Shown: positions 7,849 through 16,531 of the stretch, piece by piece
Numbering within the stretch: the first letter of the stretch is position 1
Layout of the letters: each line of letters opens with the position of its first letter
From: DATFKA01 sp042095835
Lineage (GTDB): Bacteria > Bacteroidota > Bacteroidia > Chitinophagales > Saprospiraceae
Direction of reading: 5' to 3'
Length of the DNA: 32,712 bases
Assembly (NCBI GenBank): GCA_042095835.1
Contig: JBELML010000065.1
Location: 1 to 32,712, forward strand
Made by a program: the position numbers and the translations under genes
Notes under the pieces: generated by a model
What the model was told of the DNA's origin: nothing
Seen by the model: only the letters and a program-made list of their open reading frames with translations
Databases searched by the model: none

Positions 7849-10628
7849 TCCATGCCGACCAAGATAGGTACTTTTAAACCGGGCATTGCATTAGCCATCA
7901 TCTCTTCTATAATGGGTTTGACCTGCTCCAGCTCCTCTTTAGGAACGTCAAAGACCAATTCATCGTGTACTTGGAGGATCATTTTCGTTTTATAATTTCC
8001 TTCCTGCAAAGCTTTTTGGATATTAATCATAGCTACTTTGATTAAATCAGCAGCAGAACCCTGAACTGGTGTGTTGACCGCGATCCTTTCCGCATTGCTC
8101 CTAGCCAAAGAACTTTTCGAATTAATATCTCGGATATATCTTCTGCGACCGAGAAGTGTACTCACATAGCCCTTTTCTCTAGCCTCCTCTACAATAGAGC
8201 GCATGTATTTTTGAAGTCCTTGATACTGTCTAAAATATTGATCAATGAGGTCTTTCGCTTCTGTTCGTTTGATATTGAGCTGCCTGGACAAATTGGTCGC
8301 ACCAGCACCATACACTATACTGAAGTTGACCGTCTTGGCGCGATAGCGCTGCTCTTTGGTCACTTCTTCATAGGGTACTTCAAATACTTTGGCAGCAGTA
8401 GCTCGGTGGATATCCTTTCCGGCTTGGAAAGCTTCCAACATGGCCTCATCTCCTGAGATTTCCGCAATTACACGAAGTTCTATTTGAGAATAATCCGCCG
8501 CCAATAACACATGATTTTCATCACGCGGAATGAATGCTTTCCTGATTTTAGCGCCCTCCGGCGTTCGGATCGGTATGTTTTGCAGGTTAGGATTATTAGA
8601 ACTCAGCCGTCCGGTAGCGGCCAGGGCCTGATTATAGGAAGTGTGTATTCTACCTGTTTTGGGGTTAACCATTCTAGGCAGCGCATCTACGTAGGTAGAC
8701 TTGAGTTTCGACAGACCTCTAAAGCGTAAGATGTCTTTCACAATAGGAAATTCTACCGAAAGCTCGGTGAGCTTCTCTTCATTGGTCGAGTATTGGCCAG
8801 TCTTGGTTTTACGCCAACGGTAAGGCAATCCTAATTTATCAAACAAAACCTCTCCTACTTGCTTAGGCGAGGCAATATTGAATCTGGTCTCTGCCGTATC
8901 ATAAATCTTTTGCTCAACAGCTAAAATTTCTTTTCCTAGTTCACTGGAATAAGCCTCCAAAAAACCAGCATTCAGACGTACACCCTCAAACTCCATTGCT
9001 GTGAGTACCTTGATTAATGGTGCTTCGATTTCTTTATAGAGTTTCTCAAGACCATCTGTTTTTTCTAGCTGAGGGTATAAAAATTCGGCCAACTGAAAGG
9101 TGATATCTGCATCCTCGGCTGCATAATCCACCACCTTACTCACGGGCACCTGACGCATAGTGAGTTGATTCTTTCCTCTTTTACCAATCAAAGTGGTGAT
9201 AGAAACGGGTTTATAACTCAAATAGGTTTCTGATAAGTAATCCATATTGTGCCGCAATTCTGGCTCCAATAGATAATGGACGACCATAGTGTCTAAGATA
9301 TCACCTTGTAGATACACACCATACCATTGTAGAACCAGGGCATCATACTTGGCATTTTGGGCGATTTTCTGAATGTTTTCATCCTCAAGTATAGGTTTAA
9401 ACTCCTGCACGATGGCCATTGCTGGTTCCTGCTCTTCAGGGATGGGAACATAGTAGGCTTCGCCGCTTTGAAATGCAAAAGCTATACCGACTAGATCCGC
9501 TTGGTTGGCATCTATACTTGTGGTTTCGGTATCAAAACAAATAGACTTTTGCTTCCTCAGTTGCTCAAGGAGATCAGCACGCTTTTCAGCAGTATCAACC
9601 AAGTGATATTGATGTTCTGTATTTTCGATATTCTTATTCGCAATACTATGAGAAGGGAGCCCGCTTCCGATAGGTTTGGCAGCAGGTGCTTGCGGAGCAT
9701 CTCCGAATAAATTTCCTTGTGTACCTCCAGCGCTTGAGGGACTTGGGGCTTCATCTCCCCCTAGGATAGTCTTAGATAAAGACCGGAACTCTAATTCTAC
9801 AAAAACTTCCTCTAGTACGTCTCTATTAAAAGGCTCGATTTCATAGCGTTTGGCATCGAATTGTATAGGCACCTCCAGATCAATTGTGGCTAGAGTTTTT
9901 GAAAGCCTGGCGAGGTCAGCGTTGGCCTCTACTTTTTCTTTCTGTTTTCCTTTGAGCTGATCGGTATTAGCTAATAAACCTTCAACACTATCGAACTTTG
10001 CCAGTAATTTGGCTGCTGTTTTTGCACCAATCCCTGGGACACCAGGTATATTATCACTACTATCTCCCTGTAAGGCCAAAATATCAATGACTTGTAAAGG
10101 ATCCTTGATACCCCATTTTTCTTTTACTTCGGGTACTCCCAAAACCTCTACGCCGTTTCCTTGGCGGGAAGGCTTGTACATGAATATGTTTTCAGAAACC
10201 AATTGGGCGTAATCTTTATCAGGAGTGACCATATAGACCTGAAAGCCTTCTTTTTCGGCTTGTTTGGCCAAAGTACCTATCACATCATCAGCCTCATAGG
10301 TTTGTACCATGACAATTGGGATGTTGAAGCCCTCTACAATACGCTTGATATATGGTAAAGCGATACGAATATCATCGGGCTGCTCCTCTCGATTGGCTTT
10401 ATACTCTTGGTACATCTCATGCCTGAAAGTGGGGCCTTTAGGATCGAAAGCCACTGCAATGTGCGTGGGGTTTTGGGTCTGCATGAGGTCCCAAAGTGTT
10501 CGGGTGAATCCAGTCATAGCAGAGGTGTTCACACCTTTAGAGTTAATCAATGGCCGATTGATAAAGGCGAAATGTGCTCGATAGACTAGTGCATGACCAT
10601 CGAGCAAAAAGAGTTTTTTTTCAGACAT
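7849..10628 (-). CDS. polA: DNA polymerase I, C-terminal codons lost in the assembly gap
   Basis: At least 926 residues are visible. The 5' nuclease domain (1-290) has DDVIGTL (114-120) and the helix-hairpin-helix GVPGIGAKTA (196-205). A low-complexity linker (about 292-335) follows. The 3'-5' exonuclease (about 340-525) keeps its acidic residues (Asp366, Glu368, Asp429, and Asp506 in YAAEDAD), so proofreading is predicted. The polymerase domain has motif A with Asp712 (ADYSQIELR), the O-helix RAKTVNFSIVYG, and motif C QVHDELVFD (Asp889, Glu890). The sequence stops at VPILVGM plus the start of a GAn codon. Family members end roughly a dozen residues later, so only the tail is missing, and it lies in the gap. 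It fills Okazaki and repair gaps in the cytoplasm. It stands alone between lptC and the channel gene. Confidence 0.96.
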
Positions 10629-10691
10629 AGTAACGTTTCAGTTTGAACCTTCCTTAACGTATTTGAGTGACTTAGAACTGGGGCCTATAAC

Positions 10692-11579
10692 TTATCCTTC
10701 TGGATTTGGGCCAGAAGGCGGTACAATTGGGATCACTTCCTGAGCTTTGACCTCGTAGGTTTCGCTTAATAATTTGCTAAGTGGTATAATAATCACTTGT
10801 CCTTTCTTTCCTTGTAGGGTAAAGGAGGTCGCATCAATGGCAATGACGGTACCTGAGACACCATCAATGGTAATCGTATCTCCCCGTGTTATTTTCTTAC
10901 GGTTGTAATAGGAAGATAGCATGCTTTTGAGTAGTGGTTGGGAGGCAAAGCCATAGCCAAGGGCAAAAGCAGCAACAATTCCTCCAAGGATAATAGAAAT
11001 ATTGTCCTTGATGGCATCCGTCTCAATACCTGCTTGAGATAATGACATCATCGCGACATTGATTAAAAGGAAATAAAAAACAAAATTCGCTAAGATGCTT
11101 CCTACTTGAGAGTTAAAGGACTGGGTAGCAGATTGAATAATTTTTTTCAAAAAGTCTGCAAGAAATAAGCCGCCTAAGAAAAGTAATATTGCGGTGAATA
11201 GATTGGGGAAATAGGCTAACAAGGTGCCAATCATACTCGTGAGGGCCTCAATCTGTGCAACTCCGGCCGCAGTCCAAATGAAACCAAATAATAAGAGATA
11301 ATAAACAATCTTAGAAAGTAGCTCACTTGGTACGAGGTCCATACTCGTTTTACCAATCATGTCAATATTCTGGAGGCGTTCTGCAAGTCGATCTGCACCA
11401 ATTCTATTGAAGAATTTTTTGGTGCCTCTAGCTACGACCTTTGCCAGCCAGCGTCCAATTAGAAAGACGAGTAAAGCGGCGAATAAACGGCCAATGAAAG
11501 CTCCACCATTAACAATGAACTCTGTAATTCTTGGGGATTGCGCTTCTAGATTGCTAAACCACTCCGTAATTTGCTGCAT
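10692..11579 (-). CDS. MscS-type mechanosensitive channel family protein
   Basis: This 295-residue membrane protein has about five hydrophobic helices (roughly 27-45, 87-107, 118-142, 160-180 and 193-214). The last is the Gly/Ala-rich pore-type helix GGIVAAFALGYGFASQPLLKSM (reported in parts: 199-208 and 209-220). The small MscS beta-domain follows (about 228-278, with RGDTITIDGVSGTV and QVIIIPLSKL). The C-terminal alpha/beta domain of E. coli MscS is missing and the protein ends in a Pro-rich tail. That fits the short family with conserved TM-helix repeats common in Bacteroidota. The likely role is release of solutes under hypo-osmotic shock. It is monocistronic; no clear terminator follows. 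Confidence 0.85.
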   Translation of the reverse strand: MQQITEWFSNLEAQSPRITEFIVNGGAFIGRLFAALLVFLIGRWLAKVVARGTKKFFNRIGADRLAERLQNIDMIGKTSMDLVPSELLSKIVYYLLLFGFIWTAAGVAQIEALTSMIGTLLAYFPNLFTAILLFLGGLFLADFLKKIIQSATQSFNSQVGSILANFVFYFLLINVAMMSLSQAGIETDAIKDNISIILGGIVAAFALGYGFASQPLLKSMLSSYYNRKKITRGDTITIDGVSGTVIAIDATSFTLQGKKGQVIIIPLSKLLSETYEVKAQEVIPIVPPSGPNPEG

Positions 11580-11757
11580 CGTATTAGATTCTTTATGAAT
11601 GCTCTATACCTAGCTGGGTCGTCAAATAAAACCTTTTCGTGGGATTTTGCTTAAAGGGCTAGGAATAGAATAATGTAAGATGACCTTATAGAATGGGAAA
11701 ATAATGGTTTTTAGATAAAAAGCGAGGTTTTATCGGATTTCAATTGGGCATAGGCAT

Positions 11758-11794
11758 AAAAAAAATGACGATAGTTAGGGAGCTATCGCCATTT
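11758..11794 (-). terminator. terminator of the sigma factor operon
   Basis: On the minus strand, AAATGGCGATAG and CTATCGTCATTT pair with one mismatch around an 8-base loop, followed by eight T. It lies 36 bases past the stop of the acidic-tailed protein gene. Confidence 0.85.
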
Positions 11795-11829
11795 GATGGT
11801 TTTTATGACACAGTTGATATTCGTTCTGC

Positions 11830-12165
11830 TTATTGACTAGAATCGTGAGGTGGTATCTGTTTAATGTCGTCATCGTCCTCGGAGTTATCCGAGTCATCAT
11901 CTTCATCGTCAGATTGATCAGTGTCTTCTATAAAAAAGTCACTGCTATAGTTATCGTTACCAAGATTAAAAATAGATTCGAACAATACGGGGCCATACAA
12001 ATTGGCGACCTCGGCAAATAAGTTCGTAAAATCTTTAGAACCTTGGATAGCTTCTAAAATTTGATCGCGTCGCTCTCGCTCAAAACGTTGGACCATCTCC
12101 ACCATTTTGGCATCTTGTGCCTCGAGCGCTGCTAACTCCCTGAAATTCGGTAATGCTCTTCCCAT
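11830..12165 (-). CDS. acidic-tailed unknown protein cotranscribed with an ECF sigma factor
   Basis: This is a 111-residue protein of unknown family. Residues 1-75 look helical and mixed-charge (NFRELAALEAQDAKMVEMV, RFERERRDQILEAI). Residues 82-101 are almost wholly Asp/Glu/Ser (DQSDDEDDDSDNSEDDDD). A short polar tail follows. There is no signal peptide and no membrane segment, so it should be cytoplasmic. Its ATG is 3 bases after the stop of the sigma factor gene and a strong terminator follows it, so the two form a closed bicistron. By position it could be an anti-sigma factor or another sigma partner, but it does not look like the usual membrane-bound FecR/RseA type. The acidic tail might mimic nucleic acid. 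Both ideas are inference. Confidence 0.75.
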   Translation of the reverse strand: MGRALPNFRELAALEAQDAKMVEMVQRFERERRDQILEAIQGSKDFTNLFAEVANLYGPVLFESIFNLGNDNYSSDFFIEDTDQSDDEDDDSDNSEDDDDIKQIPPHDSSQ

Positions 12166-12168
12166 GAT

Positions 12169-12729
12169 TTAAACGTTTTCGCGTTGTTTCTCAACGAGTC
12201 TTCTAATTTTTTGAGCTTTTGCTTTAGCTCTTTTTATTTTCATTTTGATGGCACTTTCGGTTTTACCCAAAGCCGCCGCAATTTCCTTTATAGCCATTCC
12301 TTCTTGGTATTTCATCCGAAGAATAGCTCTATCTCCTGCAGGCATCTGACGCATGACTTGCTTTAATACGCCGACTTTTATCTCAGCCATTTCTGCGTCT
12401 GAGACATCATCGCCTACTTCGTCGGGTGCCTTTTCTAGGTCATCCGAAAATATAGAACCATGTCGCTGATCCTTACGCAGGGCATCGATACAATAATTAT
12501 AGGTGATCGAATAAACCCAGGTTGAAAACTTCGACTTATGGTTAAACTTGGAAAGGTTCATAAATATTTTCATGAAAATTTCCTGCGTAGCATCTCCTGC
12601 TTTAGCTTCATCTTTAAGCATAGATATACACTTGGCAAAGACCTTACTGGCATACCTTTTATAAAGAATCGCAAAGCATGGATTCGCTTTTGAACGTGCG
12701 AAGGCCAATGCGATCTTCTCATCGTTCAT
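12169..12729 (-). CDS. RNA polymerase sigma-70 factor, ECF type
   Basis: 186 residues from the ATG at 12729. A longer frame is open to a TTG at 12753, but the ATG form (MNDEKIALAFARSK) matches usual ECF starts. Region 2 lies at about 15-86, with DATQEIFMKIF and the -10 recognition helix FSTWVYSITYNYCIDALRK (68-86). An acidic linker (95-115) follows. Region 4 lies at about 120-175, with helix-turn-helix MAIKEIAAALGKTESAIKMK. A basic tail follows. It should direct RNA polymerase to a small regulon in response to an unknown signal. No FecR-like anti-sigma gene or TonB receptor lies nearby; the only partner is the acidic-tailed protein downstream. No promoter is evident in the AT-rich region upstream. 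Confidence 0.9.
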   Translation of the reverse strand: MNDEKIALAFARSKANPCFAILYKRYASKVFAKCISMLKDEAKAGDATQEIFMKIFMNLSKFNHKSKFSTWVYSITYNYCIDALRKDQRHGSIFSDDLEKAPDEVGDDVSDAEMAEIKVGVLKQVMRQMPAGDRAILRMKYQEGMAIKEIAAALGKTESAIKMKIKRAKAKAQKIRRLVEKQRENV

Positions 12730-13040
12730 TTTCTCGGTACAGTTCTTACTCAATTTTGCTTGTTTAGTACTAGGCTAATATACTAATTACGGAATGAAAT
12801 AAAATGATTCTTGATCATTATACTCATATAACAGTTAAATGTCGTCTGAGTTTGTGCTTTCGAGTGGTATTCTCTTAACGAAAAGGTAGGTGATAACCGA
12901 TTTTGATCTTAAGACGGCAGGATTTCCAAAAAGACACATCTTTTTTTGTTAAAATCTTAATTTTTTTAACGGCATTAGGAAACGGTAGGTATTTCTTGTT
13001 AAGTGGTCTGTATGCTGTTGGGAAAGATCAAGTCAAAACT
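12730..13040. other. intergenic region upstream of the sigma gene, nothing recognised
   Basis: This AT-rich spacer lies between the sigma factor start and the terminator of the propeller gene. I see no TTTG-N19-TAnnTTTG promoter, RNA or repeat. A 62-codon plus-strand frame (12903-13091) runs into the terminator hairpin of the neighbouring gene and has no protein-like features. Confidence 0.4.
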
Positions 13041-13089
13041 AAAAAAAGAATGCGATGCCAGACCATTTATAGCGTTCTAGCATCGCATT
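13041..13089 (-). terminator. terminator of the Vps10-like propeller gene
   Basis: On the minus strand, AATGCGATGC pairs perfectly with GCATCGCATT, around a long loop, followed by CTTTTTTT. It starts 15 bases after the propeller gene stop. Confidence 0.85.
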
Positions 13090-13104
13090 AGAATCCTAAT
13101 TCTA

Positions 13105-16100
13105 TTATAGGTCAAAAATAATTGGACCTACTGCTTTTTCTTTCATCATTTCTATTACTTGTTTTAGATGACCTTCTTTTAGCTCAGAAAAAGCAGCTTC
13201 TACTTCATCTGTTCTTTTTTGGAGCATCTCTAATACTTCATAATAAGAATCTGCTGGCTGGAAGTCTCCAATGGCCACATTAGTTGCCAGATAAGACAGT
13301 TTACTCGCTACTTGGGTGGGATAGCGTACACCATCTTGTCCGGTGCCGGTATACTTCAATTGAATTAACTTTCCTTCAAGTTCCTCAATATTGTTTTCCA
13401 GGCTATCTAAAGCTTTTACCAAATTTTTATTTTTCTGACCCGACATCAACATAGATTTAGTATCTAGCAATTGTCTCCGAAGACGCTCCATCTCATTGAT
13501 ATGCTTAGCTACCCTATCGGAAGTCTTTTTAATATCCTCCATCAAGGCATTTTGCTTCCCAATATCGCCCATTGTCCCTTCGGAATTAGGGTCTTTCAGG
13601 ACTTTTAGGTTTTCCGTGAGATTTTGGTCACCTACCTGTAGGTGTACCTGATAATCACCAGGAGGCAATAGAATAGAAAATGGTGCAATGGTCGACTTTC
13701 TAGTGCGATTTTTATCTAGCTCCAACCAATCTGCAAATTGTGGTTTGGTACGCATTACAATGGCTTCGCTGCTTTCGCCACGTAGGTTCCAAAAGATGCG
13801 ATTCATCCCTTTCTTAGGTTGCTGCTTCATGGTGCGCACGGTGTCACCAGCAGTGTTTGTAATATATACGGTTGCTTTTGTTTGCTCATCCACCTCATTC
13901 ATCCAATAATGGATCGATGCTCCGTACTTTGGATTGGTACCAGAGGAAGCCTCTGGAAAAAACTGCATGGTCATGGTTACATTTTGAAAACGATAGGCGG
14001 GCCTTGGTTCAAAGAGATGGGTACCGGCCTCCGCTAATGTTTGATCCATTTGCTGTAAGGGCGTGATATCGTCTAGAATCCAAATCCCTCTGCCGTAGGT
14101 GCCTACTACTAGGTCATTATAGTGCTCAGGAATATCAATCCAATAATAAGGGGTGGGCGGTAGATTCGTCATCAGAGATTGCCAGTTGGCTCCATCATCG
14201 AAAGATACATAAAGCTGACTTTCTGTACCTAGATATAATAGCCCCTTCCGCACTGGGTCTTCTCTGACACAGCGGGTATAATTCAAATTGTCATCAATAA
14301 TTCCCTTGGTAATCTTCGTCCAGGTTTTACCAAAATCTTCGGTTTTATAGACATAGGGTTTAAAGTTGCCTACCTGGTGAAATTCTATCGTCAGATAAGC
14401 TTTGCCGGCATCCCATTTTGAGGCATCAATATTTCGCACAACGCCATATTCGGGTAGGTCAGGAATATTTGCCGTCACATTAGTCCAGGTATCGCCACCA
14501 TCCTGACTTACTTGGACTAGTCCGTCATTGGTGCCAGCCCAGAAGACACCCTCTTGTACGGGAGATTCATCAAAGGCGTAGATTACATTGAAGTATTCTA
14601 CATTAATATTGTCACCCGTAAGGCCTCCAGAGGAACCTTGCTTGTCCTTTTCGTTTAAGGTTAAATCAGGGCTGATAATTTCCCAAGTTTGCCCCTGATT
14701 GGTGGTGCGGTGTACGTTCTGGCTCGTTACGAAGATCGTATTATTATCGTGCGGGGATATCAATAATGGGAATGTCCATTGAAAGCGATATTTTACATCT
14801 TTGGCAGGCGTTCCACCACTGTTTTCTGGCCATACTTCTAATTGTCTGTACTGCTTCGTTTTTTCACTATATCGTGTCACAATCCCTCCAATTGGACCAA
14901 AACCAGAGGTGCTTGACCAGATGATATCAGGATCTTCAGGATCAGGAGTTGCAAAGCCACTTTCTCCTCCGCCAATCGCTCTCCACATACCTGATTGGAT
15001 AAAACCAGGGCCGAAGAAACTACTCACTCTAGTATTACTTGGTCCCTTCATTGATGGCCCATCTTGGCGGTTAGTGAGTACATTATAAGGGATGTTGTTA
15101 TCCGTGGTTACGTGATAGAGCTGGGCGACAGGTAAGAAAGTTCGGTGCCAGCTTTCGCCTCGATTCTGAGAAATAGAAACGCCACCATCACCTACAACGA
15201 TCATACGGTTGCCATTCGTTGGGTCAATCCACATTTCGTGGTGGTCCCAGTTTGGTGCACTAAGGGGCGAGCTAGGAGCTTTTACACTCACACCACCATC
15301 AATACTGGTAGAAAACCCTGCTGCCATAAAATGAATCTCATGAGGATTGTCAGGAGAGGCTGTACAACGGGTATAATAGGCTTGCCGACCTCCTAGGTCG
15401 CGGTTGGAATTCACGAGTTGGAAGGTTTTGCCGTTGTTGTCAGATCGCCAAAGTTCACCCGCTTCGGTAGGTTTACCTTCATAAGGTACCCCATCGCCGG
15501 TTTCTATCAGGGCGTATACTCGATCTGGTTTGGCTGGAGTCATGGCCAAAGCTATTTTACCAAGCGGCCCCTTAGGTAGCCCATTACCTTCGAGTTTTCT
15601 CCAAGTGTCTCCTCCATCCGAGGTCATGTGAATACCTGAGCCCGGTCCGCCACTAGTCCGATTCCAGGTTCGCAGTTTAAGTTGCCACATACCAGCTAAC
15701 AAAATCAAGGGATTATCCGGATCCATTACAATATCAGAGGCTCCGGTCTTGTCGTCTACAAATAGGATATGCTCCCAGGTTGCTCCGCCATCGGTGGTAC
15801 GGTAGACACCTCTTTCTTTTTGCGGTGCGTAGGCGTGGCCAAGGGCAGTGACGTAAACGACATTTTCATTTTTGGGATGCACCAAGACTCGACTGATCCT
15901 TCCGGTGTTTTCCAGGCCAATGTGTTTCCAGGTCTCCCCTCCATCTGTAGATTTATACATCCCTTTTCCAATAGATACATTTGAACGGATGAAGCTTTCT
16001 CCTGTCCCTACATAAACGGTTTGCGGGTTGGAAGGTGCAATACTTAGGGAGCCAATAGAGTGGACATCTTGCTTGTCAAAAACAGGACGCCAGCTAAGGC

Positions 16101-16377
16101 CACCATCAACTGTTTTCCAAACGCCACCACTTGCAGCACCTACAATATAGGTGAGTGGATCGCCAGCTACGCCAGAGACCGAATTTACCCGATTACCAAT
16201 CGGGCCGATATGGCGAAAACGCATTTGCTCAATGGTGGATTTATCAATTTCTTGAGCTTGAATAGGTGTTGATGAAAAAGAGAGTAGTAAGAATAGTCCG
16301 CTTATCAAAAGCCAAGACTTTCCTCCAAGGCGAGTAGTCATAATGAATGGTTTTGGTTTTTTCATATCATCTAGCAT
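13105..16377 (-). CDS. secreted Vps10/sortilin-type BNR beta-propeller protein
   Basis: 1090 residues from the first ATG. The ATGs at 16365 (residue 5) and 16341 (residue 13) are equally possible. A Sec signal follows (WLLISGLFLLLSF, cut after QAQ near residue 42). About ten Asp-box/BNR motifs of the form S/T-x-DGG-x-TW lie between roughly residues 85 and 745 (KTVDGGLSWRPV, KSTDGGETWKHI, RTTDGGATWEHI, VSQDGGDTWTNV, KTEDFGKTWTKI). They predict one or two large propellers as in sortilin and the so-called glycosyl hydrolases of this type in Bacteroidota. A beta-rich domain (about 790-930) and a coiled-coil segment (about 945-1075) complete it. No catalytic residues or T9SS tail are evident, so a periplasmic or surface location is likely. 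Substrate and activity are unknown. It is monocistronic with its own terminator. Confidence 0.88.
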   Translation of the reverse strand: MLDDMKKPKPFIMTTRLGGKSWLLISGLFLLLSFSSTPIQAQEIDKSTIEQMRFRHIGPIGNRVNSVSGVAGDPLTYIVGAASGGVWKTVDGGLSWRPVFDKQDVHSIGSLSIAPSNPQTVYVGTGESFIRSNVSIGKGMYKSTDGGETWKHIGLENTGRISRVLVHPKNENVVYVTALGHAYAPQKERGVYRTTDGGATWEHILFVDDKTGASDIVMDPDNPLILLAGMWQLKLRTWNRTSGGPGSGIHMTSDGGDTWRKLEGNGLPKGPLGKIALAMTPAKPDRVYALIETGDGVPYEGKPTEAGELWRSDNNGKTFQLVNSNRDLGGRQAYYTRCTASPDNPHEIHFMAAGFSTSIDGGVSVKAPSSPLSAPNWDHHEMWIDPTNGNRMIVVGDGGVSISQNRGESWHRTFLPVAQLYHVTTDNNIPYNVLTNRQDGPSMKGPSNTRVSSFFGPGFIQSGMWRAIGGGESGFATPDPEDPDIIWSSTSGFGPIGGIVTRYSEKTKQYRQLEVWPENSGGTPAKDVKYRFQWTFPLLISPHDNNTIFVTSQNVHRTTNQGQTWEIISPDLTLNEKDKQGSSGGLTGDNINVEYFNVIYAFDESPVQEGVFWAGTNDGLVQVSQDGGDTWTNVTANIPDLPEYGVVRNIDASKWDAGKAYLTIEFHQVGNFKPYVYKTEDFGKTWTKITKGIIDDNLNYTRCVREDPVRKGLLYLGTESQLYVSFDDGANWQSLMTNLPPTPYYWIDIPEHYNDLVVGTYGRGIWILDDITPLQQMDQTLAEAGTHLFEPRPAYRFQNVTMTMQFFPEASSGTNPKYGASIHYWMNEVDEQTKATVYITNTAGDTVRTMKQQPKKGMNRIFWNLRGESSEAIVMRTKPQFADWLELDKNRTRKSTIAPFSILLPPGDYQVHLQVGDQNLTENLKVLKDPNSEGTMGDIGKQNALMEDIKKTSDRVAKHINEMERLRRQLLDTKSMLMSGQKNKNLVKALDSLENNIEELEGKLIQLKYTGTGQDGVRYPTQVASKLSYLATNVAIGDFQPADSYYEVLEMLQKRTDEVEAAFSELKEGHLKQVIEMMKEKAVGPIIFDL

Positions 16378-16463
16378 ACAGTAGTTTTCTGACTGCAGTA
16401 GATGAATTATCCTAGTAGTAATTTAGCGATAATTCGTCTGATCACAAAAGAAAGCCCTTTACC

Positions 16464-16506
16464 AAAAGAAAAATCCCGAATTTCAATAGGTTTTGAAATT
16501 CGGGAT
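16464..16506 (-). terminator. terminator of the holB-ricT-lpdA operon
   Basis: On the minus strand, ATCCCGAATTTCAA pairs with TTGAAATTCGGGAT around a short loop, followed by TTTTCTTTT. It lies 26 bases past the lpdA stop. The stem contains the CCCGAA/TTCGGG core seen in other hairpins of this window. Confidence 0.9.
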
Positions 16507-16531
16507 GAGTTGATAGTGGATCGTATCCGGC

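Noticed and set aside
12730..12753. TTG start for the sigma factor at 12753, and likewise TTG starts for the peroxidase (21324) and the SdiA-type lipoprotein (24456)
   Set aside because: In each case a nearby in-frame ATG gives a protein start typical of the family.
12903..13091. 62-codon plus-strand frame between the sigma and propeller genes
   Set aside because: It runs through the terminator hairpin of the propeller gene and has no signal, domain or start context.
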